Positions 9,138 through 18,300 are shown, counted from the first letter of the stretch. The stretch: DNA of 64,000 nucleotides from Burkholderia sp. BCC0506 (GCF_902833145.1 NZ_CADFEN010000004.1:528778-592777), one strand, 5' to 3'. Numbers and translations are program-made. The notes: generated by a model not told the origin, from the sequence alone.

Positions 9138-9707
9138 ATGACCGCCCGAATCGACACAGCGAACCGCGAATCGCATCACCTCGCCGCCCCGCGCGATGCT
9201 CGCGACACGGATCGCACGATGCCGCTCGCCACAGTGCGCACGCTGGCCGCGGGCGCCCATGTCGGCGATCTCGTGTTCATCCGCGAGCCGGCCGGCGCAC
9301 CGGATGCCGCGGCTGGCGCGACCGGCACGTGGGCCAACCGCTTCGGCATCGTCGTCGATACGTCGGGCGACGAACCGGTGATCGCCGCGCCCGCGGCGTT
9401 CGCGTGGACGAAGCTCACCCCGCTGTCGCGCTTCGTCGCCCGTACCGACGGCGGACGCATCGCGCTGGCGCGCCGCGTCGCGGCCGCGTCGGCCGACGCG
9501 CAACGGCAGGTTCATGCGCTAGCCGAACGGCGAATCGATGCACTGCTCGGTAGCCGCTTCAACCTGCGGGCGCGGCGCGACTTCTGCGCGCGGTACGTGG
9601 CCGAGGTGCTCGGCGCCGGCCACGCGCCGCCCCCGTCGGCCCTGCTGCGCAGCGGCATGCTGACGCTCGAATTCGACGGGATCGTGTTCGATCCTCGCCA
9701 TCCATGA
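9138..9707 (+). CDS. YebB/YiiX-like permuted papain-fold protein, probable catalytic His lost
   Basis: This 189-residue protein has the layout of permuted NlpC/P60-type proteins of the YebB/YiiX group: HVGDLVFIRE near the start, a WANRFGIVVD strand (65-74), TPLSRFVART in the middle and RRDFCARYVAEVL with a candidate nucleophile Cys150. Active members carry a His in the (S/N)H-x-G-(I/L)-V motif; here the position is Arg68, so the protein may be inactive or use another residue. ATG 9138 has GGAG five nt upstream. Starting at ATG 9045 would add an unconserved tail. A strong terminator follows at 9826. Function is unknown. Confidence 0.65.
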   Translation: MTARIDTANRESHHLAAPRDARDTDRTMPLATVRTLAAGAHVGDLVFIREPAGAPDAAAGATGTWANRFGIVVDTSGDEPVIAAPAAFAWTKLTPLSRFVARTDGGRIALARRVAAASADAQRQVHALAERRIDALLGSRFNLRARRDFCARYVAEVLGAGHAPPPSALLRSGMLTLEFDGIVFDPRHP

Positions 9708-9825
9708 CGACGGGCACGCTCGGGGAGACCGGATAACAACGAGAACAAACGACAAAAAACGGCGACGGGCCGGCTGGAGGGCCGTGCACGGGGTCGTCAC
9801 CGACGACGCGAGGCCCGATCGCTTT

Positions 9826-9860
9826 TTCCGCCGGACAGGCTGCCTGTCCGGCGGAATTTT
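9826..9860 (+). terminator. Rho-independent terminator
   Basis: A 14-bp stem (9826-9839 with 9843-9856, core CCGCCGGACAGG/CCTGTCCGGCGG) with a 3-nt loop is followed by TTTT on the plus strand. It ends the YebB-like transcript and insulates the pcaH promoter. Confidence 0.85.
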
Positions 9861-9875
9861 CATTGTCGCGACGGG

Positions 9876-9931
9876 CATAACGATCGGTTATGCGATTCGC
9901 GAAAAAAGGTCATTTTGCATAACTTTCCGGA
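9876..9931 (+). promoter_or_regulatory. Putative PcaQ operator, copy 2 (upstream of pcaH)
   Basis: It has the same architecture as copy 1: GCATAAC-N5-GTTATGC, then 23 bp, then GCATAAC-TTTCCGGA. By eye 47 of 56 positions agree between the copies, the differences falling mostly in the two spacers. It ends 52 bp before the pcaH ATG, a normal place for LysR-dependent activation of pcaHG. Confidence 0.65.
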
Positions 9932-9983
9932 TTGGCTAAAGTCGTGCCATCCACTTCGCGAAATACCTATCAGGAGACGCCCG

Positions 9984-10691
9984 ATGGATTCCCCCACGAT
10001 CCTCACGCCGCGCGACTGGCCGTCGCATCCGGCCTACATCCACCCCGAGTACCGTTCGTCCGTGAAGCGTGGCCCGACCCGCCCGCTGATCCCGCTGAAG
10101 GAGAAGCTGCGCGACCAGTACGCGCCCGTCTATGGCGCGGAAGATCTCGGCGCGCTCGACCACGACCTGACGAAGAACGCCGTGAAGAACGGCGAGCCGC
10201 TCGGCGAGCGCATCGTCGTCACCGGCCGCGTGCTCGACGAAGGCGGCAAGCCCGTGCGCAACACGCTCGTCGAGGTGTGGCAGGCCAACGCGGCCGGCCG
10301 CTACGTGCACAAGGTCGACCAGCACGATGCACCGCTCGACCCGAACTTCCTCGGCGCGGGCCGCTGCCTGACCGACGACGAAGGCCGCTATCGCTTCCTG
10401 ACGATCAAGCCCGGCGCGTATCCGTGGGGCAACCATCCGAACGCGTGGCGCCCGAATCACATCCACTTCTCGCTGTTCGGCGATTACTTCGGCTCGCGCC
10501 TCGTCACGCAGATGTACTTCCCCGGCGATCCGCTGCTCGCGTACGACCCGATCTTCCAGGGCACGCCGGAAGAAGCGCGCGACCGGCTGATCTCGCGCTT
10601 CTCGATGGACATCACCGAAGAAGGCTATGCGCTCGGCTACGAATTCGACATCGTGCTGCGCGGCCGCGACGCCACCCCGATGGAGCGCTGA
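9984..10691 (+). CDS. pcaH: Protocatechuate 3,4-dioxygenase beta subunit
   Basis: This is the 235-residue catalytic subunit of the Fe(III) intradiol dioxygenase that opens protocatechuate to 3-carboxy-cis,cis-muconate. The iron ligands expected in PcaH are visible: Tyr107 (AAGRY), Tyr146 (GAYPWG), His159 and His161 (NHIHF), in register with the well-studied Pseudomonas enzyme. ATG 9984 is preceded by AGGAGA. pcaG follows after 3 bp, so the pair is co-transcribed and forms the alpha-beta complex. Expression is probably driven by PcaQ at 9876-9931. Confidence 0.97.
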   Translation: MDSPTILTPRDWPSHPAYIHPEYRSSVKRGPTRPLIPLKEKLRDQYAPVYGAEDLGALDHDLTKNAVKNGEPLGERIVVTGRVLDEGGKPVRNTLVEVWQANAAGRYVHKVDQHDAPLDPNFLGAGRCLTDDEGRYRFLTIKPGAYPWGNHPNAWRPNHIHFSLFGDYFGSRLVTQMYFPGDPLLAYDPIFQGTPEEARDRLISRFSMDITEEGYALGYEFDIVLRGRDATPMER

Positions 10692-10694
10692 ACC

Positions 10695-11288
10695 ATGACG
10701 ACGCTGAAGCAAACCCCTTCGCAGACGGTCGGCCCGTACTTCGCGTACGGCCTGTGCCCGCAGCAATACGACTACGACCTGAAGAGCCTGTTCACGCCGA
10801 CGATCGCCGCCGCGCACGCCGACGGCGAGCACGTGCTGCTGGTCGGGCAGGTGTTCGACGGCGACGGCAACGTGGTCGGCGACGCAGTGCTCGAATTCAC
10901 GCAGGTGGATGCCGCGGGCCGCTATCCCGCGTCGCGCGACGATATCGCGAAATCCGGCTTCACGGGCTTCGCGCGGGTCGGCACGGGCACCGACCCGCAG
11001 CAGCGCTTCGTCGTCGAGACGGTGAAGCCGGGCCGCCTCGCCGCCGACGAGGCGCCGCACATCAACGTGACCGTGATGATGCGCGGCATCCTCACCCATG
11101 CGTTCACGCGCGTGTACTTCGACGACGAAGCCGCCGCGAACGCGGTCGACCCCGTGCTGAACGCGGTGCCCGCCGAGCGCCGCGCGACACTCGTCGCAAA
11201 ACGCGACGCGCAGCCGGGCCGCCCGGTCGTCTACCGCTTCGACATCCGCATGCAGGGCCCGGAAGAAACCGTGTTCTTCGACGTTTGA
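10695..11288 (+). CDS. pcaG: Protocatechuate 3,4-dioxygenase alpha subunit
   Basis: This 197-residue protein is homologous to PcaH but lacks the full set of iron ligands, as expected for the structural alpha subunit. Family segments include SQTVGPYFAYGL at the N-terminus, the GQVFDGDGNVVGDAVLE strand region, and DIRMQGPEETVFFDV at the C-terminus. It begins 3 bp after pcaH and is followed by a strong terminator, so pcaHG is a two-gene transcript. The later ring-cleavage pathway genes are not in this window. Confidence 0.96.
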   Translation: MTTLKQTPSQTVGPYFAYGLCPQQYDYDLKSLFTPTIAAAHADGEHVLLVGQVFDGDGNVVGDAVLEFTQVDAAGRYPASRDDIAKSGFTGFARVGTGTDPQQRFVVETVKPGRLAADEAPHINVTVMMRGILTHAFTRVYFDDEAAANAVDPVLNAVPAERRATLVAKRDAQPGRPVVYRFDIRMQGPEETVFFDV

Positions 11289-11335
11289 CGCACGCGCCGG
11301 CGCTTGCCGGCTCCGTGCGCCGTGTGCAACCGCAT

Positions 11336-11381
11336 CGCCGTGTGGCGCGATACCGACAGGCATCGCGCCACACGGCGTTTT
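11336..11381 (+). terminator. Rho-independent terminator of pcaHG
   Basis: A perfect 16-bp stem (11336-11351 / 11362-11377, starting CGCCGTGTGG) with a 10-nt loop is followed by TTTT. Confidence 0.9.
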
Positions 11382-11754
11382 GGGCGTTCCGTCACGATCA
11401 ATCGATGGTGCGCCGCATCGCGACGCGCGGTGGTTGCGGACGCCCGTCGTCATCGGCTTCCCGCCCCGATATCGAACACGCCGGCGACACGCATGCTGCG
11501 GCAGCACATCAATCGTCGGGCCGACACGATATCGTTTGCGCGTTATGCGGCGTATGCTTGGCTATCTGCGACGAATCGGCAGAATTGAATCGAATGAAGA
11601 AATAATGACATCCGCCATGCGCGACGCTGCCCGACAGGCCGGCCCGTGCATTTTTTCCGACAGAGTGCCTTTGAACGCGTCTGGCCGAAGTTGGCGGACG
11701 CGTATTTTTTGACGCCCCGGTCCAGCGGGCGGAGCCTGCGCCGGATCCCGGCGT
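11382..11754. other. Gene-free interval between pcaHG and the AraC gene
   Basis: I see no convincing protein gene here; short open frames lack recognisable sequence and compete on both strands. The part from about 11520 to 11710 is noticeably richer in A/T than its surroundings. It ends in a second terminator-like structure (11675-11710), preceded by a T6 run at 11651. An untranslated small RNA on the plus strand is possible but unsupported beyond that terminator. Confidence 0.4.
11675..11710 (+). terminator. Terminator-like hairpin with no obvious gene
   Basis: ACGCGTC (11675-11681) pairs with GACGCGT (11697-11703) and a T6 run follows at 11705-11710. The pcaHG terminator is already 300 bp upstream, so this hairpin may end a separate short plus-strand transcript. 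Confidence 0.5.
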
Positions 11755-12534
11755 CTAGCGACGAATCTCCAGATAGCGGCTCGGCGTGTCGCCCAGAATG
11801 CGGCGAAACGCCGACGTGAACGCACTCGCGCTCGCGTAGCCGAGATCGAGCGCCACGCGCGTCACCGGCTGCCCGTCGGTCAGGCGGGCAATCGCCGCGA
11901 GCATGCACACCTGCTGGCGCCACGCGGCAAAACTCACGCCGGTCTGTGCGCGGAACTGCCGCGTGAACGTGCGGCGGCTCACGCCTGCGTCGGCCGCGAC
12001 CCGGTCGAGATCGGCGTCGATCGACGGCGCCGCGAACAGGTGCCGGCACACCTTCGCCAGCCGTGCATCGACCGGCAGCGGCGCATGCAGCGACAGACGC
12101 GGCATCGTCGCGATTTCCGCGACCAGCAGATCCATCAGCTTGCCCGCGCGGCCGTCGACGTCGTACATCGCCGGCAGGTCGACCGCATCGTCGAGCAGTT
12201 GCCGCAGCAACGGCGACACGCCATACACGCCGCACTGGGCGGGCAGCCCGGCCGCCTGCGCGGCGTCGCCGGACACGAACACGTTGAGCATCGTGACCGG
12301 CCCGGTCATCGTCATCTCGTGCCGCACGCCGGCCGGCACCCAGCACGCGCGCTGCGGCGGCACCAGCCAGCGTCCGTACGGCGTCGACACGCTGATCGTG
12401 CCGCGCGACGCGAACGCAAACTGCCCGCGCACGTGCGCGTGATCCGGAAACGTCGTGCCCGCCGCAAAGTCGTTGGCGAGCACGACCACGCTCCGGGGAA
12501 TGTGTTCGTAGGGATCTAGCAGCGTATTTCTCAC
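11755..12534 (-). CDS. AraC-family regulator with N-terminal cupin
   Basis: This 259-residue regulator has an N-terminal cupin sensor (DHAHVRGQFAFASRG, VPPQRACWVPAGVRHEM). The C-terminal pair of AraC helix-turn-helices includes VAADAGVSRRTFTRQFRAQ and ALDLGYASASAFTSAFRRIL, ending in the family-typical GDTPSRYLEIRR. GTG 12534 gives the usual N-terminus (RNTLLDPYEHIPRSVVVLAN). The frame is open to an ATG at 12696, but the extra 54 residues look like translated intergenic DNA and would overlap the divergent pseudogene start. The target is unknown; the divergent neighbour is a dead hydrolase gene, so this may be an orphan regulator. Confidence 0.82.
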   Translation of the reverse strand: MRNTLLDPYEHIPRSVVVLANDFAAGTTFPDHAHVRGQFAFASRGTISVSTPYGRWLVPPQRACWVPAGVRHEMTMTGPVTMLNVFVSGDAAQAAGLPAQCGVYGVSPLLRQLLDDAVDLPAMYDVDGRAGKLMDLLVAEIATMPRLSLHAPLPVDARLAKVCRHLFAAPSIDADLDRVAADAGVSRRTFTRQFRAQTGVSFAAWRQQVCMLAAIARLTDGQPVTRVALDLGYASASAFTSAFRRILGDTPSRYLEIRR

Positions 12535-12693
12535 GGCCCGAATTCCATCATCAATGACCCGATATCGAAGGCGGGTCGCCTTCGAACGATCCACGATCCG
12601 CCCCACCGTTTGCGCGACCTCGCGGCCGCCACACCCGCCGGCCAGATCGGCCGATTGGCCAGATTGCCCGATCGGCAACCTCGTCGGAGCGGA

Positions 12694-12915
12694 CATGCCG
12701 AATATGTTTCATCGCGTGGGGAACGCCCCACCCCCGTTCTGGTGTCGCACGGCCGGTTCGGCGACGCCCGCACGTTCGAACCGCTCGAAGCGTGGCCGTC
12801 GCGCGAGCACGTCAGCGATGTATTCATGGACTGCCGACGTTACGGCCGTATGCGCGTCGCACGCGGCCCCTACACGATCGACGAGGCCGCCGCCATCGCG
12901 CCCGACCGTATGCGC
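12694..12915 (+). pseudogene. Alpha/beta hydrolase remnant
   Basis: From ATG 12694 the translation begins MPNMFHRVGN. After a frame change near 12722 it continues TPVLVSHGRFGDARTFEPLE, then VFMDCRRYGR and GPYTIDEAAA. These are the oxyanion-region strand, the strand before the RGYGRS-like loop and the following helix of an alpha/beta hydrolase. The open frame degenerates after about 12915, where the peptidase gene on the other strand ends. Only the first quarter to third of the gene survives, with at least one frameshift and no catalytic Ser-Asp-His triad, so it is a decayed gene. Confidence 0.7.
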
Positions 12916-12942
12916 GCGCCGGCGGTATCGTCGCGGCACGCA

Positions 12943-13770
12943 TCACCGCAGCATGAACGCCATCGCCGACAGGCTGTTCAGCGTGCGCACCACGTGCTCG
13001 ACCGACGGCCCGTCGAAACGCAGCGTCACCGCATCGACGCGCTCGAGCGACGGCAGCACGCAGAACAGGTCGGCGAGCGCGGCGGTCTGCACACGCAGCG
13101 TGCAAGCGGCCGGCGCGGGCCGATGGGCGAGCGCGCGCCGGCCGGACGACAGCGCCCGTGCAACCGTTTCGCGCGCCGCGGTCGCGATCCGCGCGCACGA
13201 CGCGGACGGCGTGAGCGTGTCGCCGCTCGATGCTCCGCCGGCCGTCTTGACCGTCTCGAAACGCGCGTCCGGAAACAGCGGCTGCGTTTCCTCGGCGAAT
13301 ACGTCGTCGCCGGTCGCGAGCGCGACATGCGCGCCGTATTCGCGCGCCAGCGCACCGTACAGCCCGGCTTCGCCGAGCTCGACGCCGTTCAGCCAGACCT
13401 GCGTGAACGCAAAGCTGTTGATCGTGTGCGCGAGCACGCCGCGCGTCTGCGATTTCGCGTGATAGCCGATCATGAACACGAGATCGGGCCGCTGTTCGAG
13501 GCCCGCCATCATCCCGAGCGTGCGCGGCTTGCCGAGCACGACGCGCGTCCGCGCATCGAGCCCGTCGGGCAGCAGGTTGCGATAGCCGCCATGCGAATCG
13601 TTGACCCAGACGGCCTGCGCACCGCCCGCGAACGCGCCTTCGATCGCCGCGTTCGCCTCGGCGGTCATCCAGCGGCGCGCGCGTTCGTATTCCGGATTGC
13701 CGGCGCGCGTCTGCTCGGTCGCGAATACGCCGGCGACACCCTCGATGTCGGTCGAGATCAGGATCTTCAT
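12943..13770 (-). CDS. M55-family D-aminopeptidase (DppA-like)
   Basis: This 275-residue zinc peptidase of the DppA family begins MKILISTDIEGVAGVFA, whose DxEG motif supplies metal ligands. Further motifs are NDSHGGYRNLLPDG and FMIGYHAKS, with His residues typical of M55. Bacillus DppA releases N-terminal D-amino acids. It is the last gene of the Gsi operon and overlaps the DmpA-type gene by 4 bp (ATGA), so they are translationally coupled. With DmpA and IaaA alongside, a role in trimming imported peptides with unusual linkages or D-residues is likely. Confidence 0.88.
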   Translation of the reverse strand: MKILISTDIEGVAGVFATEQTRAGNPEYERARRWMTAEANAAIEGAFAGGAQAVWVNDSHGGYRNLLPDGLDARTRVVLGKPRTLGMMAGLEQRPDLVFMIGYHAKSQTRGVLAHTINSFAFTQVWLNGVELGEAGLYGALAREYGAHVALATGDDVFAEETQPLFPDARFETVKTAGGASSGDTLTPSASCARIATAARETVARALSSGRRALAHRPAPAACTLRVQTAALADLFCVLPSLERVDAVTLRFDGPSVEHVVRTLNSLSAMAFMLR

Positions 13771-14849
13771 GACTGGGTCGAACGTCCTTCGTTGTTTTCG
13801 TGGAACAGCCGGTCGAGATCGGGCACCGCGTCGCGCAGCGATTGCCGCACGTGTCCGTCGCGGCCGGCCACCGTCACCGCCTGCAGCAATGCATCGGCGA
13901 TCGCGTGCTCGACGCTTTCGGCCGCGGCCATGAACAGCGGATCGAGCGCCGCATCGGCCACGAGGGCCGGCAGCGCGATCGTCGATGCATCGTGCGCGAT
14001 CGTATAGGCGGTCGAAAAAGCGAGCGCGATGTCGCCGCTGCCGTGCCCGTAGACGGAACCCGTGCGGGCGAGCCCCGCCCCCGCGCGGCGCGCGAGCCGC
14101 GACAACTGCCGTGCGTCGAGCGGCGCATCGGTGGCCAGCAGCAGGATGATCGAACCCTGCTCGGGCGGCGCCGCGTGGGCCGCTTCGGCCGCGCGCCGTT
14201 GCGCGACGATGCGCCCGAGCGGCACGCCGCCGAGCGTGAGCATCGGCAGCCGGCCGAAATTCGCGAGCACGAGCGCGCCGACCGTATAGGGCCGGCCGGC
14301 CGCGACGGCCACGCGCGACGCGGAACCGATCCCGCCCTTCAGGTCGAAGCACGACATCCCGCGCCCGGCGCCCACCGCGCCGCGCACGACGTCGCGCGAC
14401 GCCGTCCGGCACGCGTCTTCATAGTGCGCGGCGGTGACCGCGAACGCCTGGATATCGTTCAGGTAACCGTCGTTGCACTCGAACACGAGTGGATTGACGG
14501 TCGACCAGTCGCGGCCGATCCGCGGATTCGCCGCGATCGCCGCGCGGATCTGCGCCTGTGCGACCGCGCCGACGCCGAACGTATTGGTCAGCGCGATCGG
14601 CGTATCGAGCGTGCCGAGTTCGTCGACCTGCACGAGCCCGACGCTCTTGCCGAAACCGTTGATCACGGCCGCGCCCGCCGGCACCTTGCTGCGGTACACG
14701 TCGCCCGGATGCGGCTTCACGACGGTCACGCCCGTCTGCACCCCGCCGGCATCGAGCGTGCAATGGCCGACCGTCACGCCCGGCACGTCGGCGATCGTGC
14801 CGCGCGGCCCGGCCGGCAGCGTCGCCGTCCACATCGGTGCAGCCCGCAT
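13767..14849 (-). CDS. DmpA-type L-aminopeptidase/D-esterase (P1 family)
   Basis: This 360-residue Ntn-type hydrolase of the DmpA/P1 family begins GTIADVPGVTVGHCTL and contains PAGAAVINGFGKSVGL and ECNDGYLND. These enzymes self-cleave before a Ser that becomes the new N-terminal nucleophile. The matching site here is Gly232-Ser233 in EQGSIILLLATDAPL. Relatives cleave N-terminal L-residues, D-amino-acid esters or beta-amino-acid peptides. The start ATG 14849 overlaps the gsiD stop (TGATG) and the gene overlaps the M55 peptidase by 4 bp, so it belongs to the transporter operon. Confidence 0.9.
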   Translation of the reverse strand: MRAAPMWTATLPAGPRGTIADVPGVTVGHCTLDAGGVQTGVTVVKPHPGDVYRSKVPAGAAVINGFGKSVGLVQVDELGTLDTPIALTNTFGVGAVAQAQIRAAIAANPRIGRDWSTVNPLVFECNDGYLNDIQAFAVTAAHYEDACRTASRDVVRGAVGAGRGMSCFDLKGGIGSASRVAVAAGRPYTVGALVLANFGRLPMLTLGGVPLGRIVAQRRAAEAAHAAPPEQGSIILLLATDAPLDARQLSRLARRAGAGLARTGSVYGHGSGDIALAFSTAYTIAHDASTIALPALVADAALDPLFMAAAESVEHAIADALLQAVTVAGRDGHVRQSLRDAVPDLDRLFHENNEGRSTQS

Positions 14850-15742
14850 CAACGACGCTCCAGTTTCGGGTCGAGCGCGTCGCGCAGCCCGTCGCCGAGC
14901 AGATTGAACGCGAGCACGGTCAGGAAGATCGCGAGACTCGGGAACACCGCGATGTGCGGCGCCGTCACCATGTCCGCACGCGCCTCGTTGAGCATCGCGC
15001 CCCACTCCGGCGTCGGCGGCTGCGCGCCGAGCCCGAGGAACGACAGGCTCGCGGCGGTGATGATCGACGTGCCGATGCGCATCGTGAAGTAGACGACGAC
15101 CGACGACACGGTGCCCGGCAGGATGTGCCGCATGATGATCGTCCAGTCGGACGCGCCGATGCTGCGCGCGGCCTCGACGTAGGTCATGTGCTTGAGCATC
15201 AATGTGTTACCGCGCACGAGCCGCGCGAAAGCCGGGATGCTGAAGATCGCGACCGCGCAGATCACGTTCACCATCCCGTTGCCGAGGATCGCGACCACGC
15301 CGATCGCGAGCAGGATGCCGGGGAACGCGAACAGCACGTCGGCGATGCGCATCGTGATGCGGTCCCACCAGCCTTCGTAATAGCCGGCGAGCAGCCCGAA
15401 GAAGGTGCCGACCACCGCGCCGAGCGCCACCGAGAAGAAGCCGGCCGCGAGCGAGATGCGCGTGCCCGCGACGATCCGGCTGAAGATGTCGCGGCCGAGC
15501 GAATCGACGCCGAACCAGTGCACGGCCGACGGCCCCGCGTTCAGCGCGTCGTAGTCGAAATAGTTCTCCGGATCGAACGGCACGACGTGCGGGCCGACGA
15601 ACGCCAGCACGACGAGCGCGAGCACGAAGCCGCCCGCGACGAGCGCGACGGTCTGCTTGCGGAACTTGCGCCAGAATTCGCGCCACGGCGTGCGGATCGC
15701 GGTCGGTGCGGCCGGCGCCGCGGGCTGGACAGTCGCGTTCAT
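14849..15742 (-). CDS. gsiD: Peptide/glutathione ABC transporter permease GsiD
   Basis: This 297-residue inner-membrane permease of the DppC/OppC/GsiD type carries an N-terminal TM segment and the extracytoplasmic [19 protein letters not shown] motif. It also has the EAA coupling loop ([22 protein letters not shown]) that contacts the ATPase. It pairs with GsiC encoded 7 bp upstream in the same operon. Subfamily assignment to glutathione or dipeptides rests on operon similarity to E. coli iaaA-gsiABCD. Confidence 0.93.
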   Translation of the reverse strand: MNATVQPAAPAAPTAIRTPWREFWRKFRKQTVALVAGGFVLALVVLAFVGPHVVPFDPENYFDYDALNAGPSAVHWFGVDSLGRDIFSRIVAGTRISLAAGFFSVALGAVVGTFFGLLAGYYEGWWDRITMRIADVLFAFPGILLAIGVVAILGNGMVNVICAVAIFSIPAFARLVRGNTLMLKHMTYVEAARSIGASDWTIIMRHILPGTVSSVVVYFTMRIGTSIITAASLSFLGLGAQPPTPEWGAMLNEARADMVTAPHIAVFPSLAIFLTVLAFNLLGDGLRDALDPKLERR

Positions 15743-15749
15743 GCGCGCC

Positions 15750-16670
15750 TCACTTGAACCGGATGGTCGGGTTGATGACCGCGTACAGCACGTCGACGGT
15801 CAGGTTGATCAGGATGAATTCCAGCGAGAACAGCAGCACGATCGCCTGGATCACCGGGTAGTCGCGCATCGTCACCGCATCGACGAGCAGGCGCCCGAGC
15901 CCCGGCCAGTTGAACACGACCTCGACGACGATCGAGCCGCCGAGCAGGAAGCCGAACTGCAGCCCCATCATCGTGACGACCGGGATCATCGCGTTGCGCA
16001 GGCAGTGCTTGAGCACGACCATCGGCTCGTGCACGCCCTTCGCGCGCGCGGTGCGCACGAAGTCCTCGTTCAGCACCTCGACGAACGACGCACGCGTGAA
16101 GCGCGCCATCACGGCCGCGACCGCGGCGCCGAGCGTCAGCGACGGCAGCACGTAGCTCTTCCACGAGCCGTCCGGGACGACCGGCAGCCAGCCGAGCTTC
16201 ACCGAGAAGACTTCCATCAGCAGCATGCCGAGCGCGAACGCGGGAAACGAGATGCCCGATACCGCGAGCGTCATCCCGAGACGGTCGGGCCAGCGATTGC
16301 GCCAGACCGCCGACGCGATCCCGATCGCCATGCCGAACAGCGTCGACCACACCATGCTGACGAGCGTGAGCAGCAGCGTCGGCATGAAGCGTTCGCCGAT
16401 CTCGGTCGACACCGGCCGCTTGCTGCGCGTCGAGATGCCGAAATCGCCGTGCGCGATCTTCGCGAAGAAGTTCGCGAACTGCGCGGGCAGCGGCCGGTCG
16501 AGCCCGAGATCGGCGCGCACGAGCGCGACCGTCGCGTCGTCGGCTTCGGGGCCGGCCGCGAGCCGCGCCGGGTCGCCCGGCAGCAGGTGCACGAACAGGA
16601 ACACCAGCACCGCGACGATCGCGAGCGTGGGCAGCAGGCCGAACAGGCGTTTGACGAGGAAATTCAGCAT
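15750..16670 (-). CDS. gsiC: Peptide/glutathione ABC transporter permease GsiC
   Basis: This 306-residue permease of the DppB/GsiC type begins with [20 protein letters not shown], the usual first TM. It contains the [15 protein letters not shown] periplasmic region and the EAA loop ([20 protein letters not shown]). It forms the membrane heterodimer with GsiD and lies in order gsiB-gsiC-gsiD. Glutathione or short peptides are the expected substrates. Confidence 0.93.
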   Translation of the reverse strand: MLNFLVKRLFGLLPTLAIVAVLVFLFVHLLPGDPARLAAGPEADDATVALVRADLGLDRPLPAQFANFFAKIAHGDFGISTRSKRPVSTEIGERFMPTLLLTLVSMVWSTLFGMAIGIASAVWRNRWPDRLGMTLAVSGISFPAFALGMLLMEVFSVKLGWLPVVPDGSWKSYVLPSLTLGAAVAAVMARFTRASFVEVLNEDFVRTARAKGVHEPMVVLKHCLRNAMIPVVTMMGLQFGFLLGGSIVVEVVFNWPGLGRLLVDAVTMRDYPVIQAIVLLFSLEFILINLTVDVLYAVINPTIRFK

Positions 16671-16737
16671 GGGACACCGATCGAATCAGCGCACCGGCAG
16701 CTCGCGCCGCCGGCGCCGCATGGCGGGCGAACCGCCG

Positions 16738-18300
16738 TCATTTCAGCGAGATCTCGTCGAAGTTGAACGAGCCGTCCGGCATCACGTACGCGCCCTGCAG
16801 CCGCTTGCTGCGCGCATACACGATCTTCTCCTGCACGAGGAAGATCCACGGCGCGTCGGCCCAGATCTGCTTCTGCGCATCGGCGTACAGCTCGGCCTTC
16901 TGCGTGCGGTCGACCGTCTCGAGCGCCTTCGTCAGGTCGCCGTCCACCGTGTCGTTCTTGTAGTACGCGGTGTTGACGAGCTTCGGCGGCGCCGACGCGC
17001 CGGCCAGCAGCGGCGTGATCGCCCAGTTCGCCTCGCCCGTCGACGACGACCAGCCGATGTAGTACATCCGCACCGGCGCCTTCGCCGGATCCGGCGCGCT
17101 CTCGACCTTCGCGACGCGCTCGCCGGCTTCCAGCGCCTGCACCTGCACCTTCACGCCGACCTGCGCGAGCTGCTGCTGCACGAACTGGATCGCCTTCTGC
17201 GACGTCGAGTTGTTATAGGCGGACCACAGCGTCGTCTCGAAGCCGTTCGGATAGCCGGCTTCCTTCAGCAGCGCCCGCGCCTTCGCCGGGTCGTACGGCC
17301 AGGGCCCGAGCTTCGTCGCGTAGTCGACGCCCTGCGGCACCACGCCGGTCGACGGCGTCGCAAAGCCGGAGAACGCGACCTTCGCGAGCGCTTCCTTGTT
17401 CACCGCGTAGTTCAGCGCCTGGCGCACCTTCGGGTTGTCGAACGGTTTCTGCAGCATGTTCAGCGACACGTAGCGCTGCACGATCGACGGGCGCTCGACG
17501 ACGTCGACCTTAGGATTGCTCTTCAGGTCGGCCGCCTGCTCGAACGGAATGCGGAACGCGAAATCGGCCTCGCCCGTCTTCATCAGCGCCGCGCGCGTGT
17601 TGTTGTCGACCACCGGCTTCCAGTCGATCGCGTCGATCTTCGGGTAGCCCTTCTTCCAGTAGCCGGCGAACTTCTTCACCTTCAGGTCGTCGGTCTGCTT
17701 CCACTCGACGAACTCGAACGGCCCGGTGCCGACCGGATGCAGCGCGATGTCGCGGCCCCACTTCTTCAGCGCGGCCGGCGAGATCATCACGGCCGACGGG
17801 TGCGCGAGCGTGTTGATGAACGCCGAGAACGGCTCGCGCAGCGTGACCTTCACCGTGGTCGGATCGACGGCCTCGGTCTTCTCGATCACGCGGAACATGT
17901 TGTAGCGCTTCAGGTGGTTCGCGGGATCGGTCACGCGGTCGAAGTTCGCCTTCACGGCCGCCGCGTTGAAATCGGTGCCGTCGTGGAACTTCACGCCCGA
18001 GCGCAGCTTGATCGTGTACGTCTTCGCGTCGGGGCTGGCTTCATAGCCGGTCGCGAGCACGTTGACGAGCTTCATGTCCTTGTCGAAGCCGAACAGCCCC
18101 TGGTAGAACGACTTGACGACGGCCTGCGACACCGTGTCGTTCGCGTCGTACGGGTCCATCGTCGTGAAGGTCGAATCCACCGCCATCACCGCGGTCTGCT
18201 GCGCGTACGCGGGCAGCGCGGCCGACAGCGCGAACGCGCCGGCGAGCGCGACGAGGCATGCGCGCGGACGAAACATCGGAAACGGATGCTGCTGGATCAT
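16738..18300 (-). CDS. gsiB: Periplasmic peptide/glutathione-binding protein GsiB
   Basis: This 520-residue SBP_bac_5 solute-binding protein has a Sec signal peptide ending ALPAYA-QQ. Mature-protein hallmarks include [20 protein letters not shown], the [16 protein letters not shown] motif and [19 protein letters not shown] is placed 9 nt before ATG 18300. It delivers substrate to GsiCD and sits between the ATPase and permease genes. The 103-bp gap from gsiA may carry processing or stability signals that raise binding-protein levels. Confidence 0.94.
   Translation of the reverse strand: MIQQHPFPMFRPRACLVALAGAFALSAALPAYAQQTAVMAVDSTFTTMDPYDANDTVSQAVVKSFYQGLFGFDKDMKLVNVLATGYEASPDAKTYTIKLRSGVKFHDGTDFNAAAVKANFDRVTDPANHLKRYNMFRVIEKTEAVDPTTVKVTLREPFSAFINTLAHPSAVMISPAALKKWGRDIALHPVGTGPFEFVEWKQTDDLKVKKFAGYWKKGYPKIDAIDWKPVVDNNTRAALMKTGEADFAFRIPFEQAADLKSNPKVDVVERPSIVQRYVSLNMLQKPFDNPKVRQALNYAVNKEALAKVAFSGFATPSTGVVPQGVDYATKLGPWPYDPAKARALLKEAGYPNGFETTLWSAYNNSTSQKAIQFVQQQLAQVGVKVQVQALEAGERVAKVESAPDPAKAPVRMYYIGWSSSTGEANWAITPLLAGASAPPKLVNTAYYKNDTVDGDLTKALETVDRTQKAELYADAQKQIWADAPWIFLVQEKIVYARSKRLQGAYVMPDGSFNFDEISLK

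Noticed and set aside
9915-9983. In-frame N-terminal extension of pcaH starting MHNF, and a similar MHNF start at 8235
   Set aside because: Both fall inside the duplicated operator element; the extension has no Shine-Dalgarno, whereas ATG 9984 has AGGAG and matches PcaH family numbering.
11380-11712. 110-codon open frame between pcaG and the AraC gene
   Set aside because: Translation has no recognisable pattern, overlaps the terminator-like hairpin and has no ribosome-binding site.
12535-12696. ATG 12696 as start of the AraC regulator
   Set aside because: The extra 54 residues do not resemble AraC proteins and would overlap the divergent hydrolase remnant; GTG 12534 gives the usual N-terminus.
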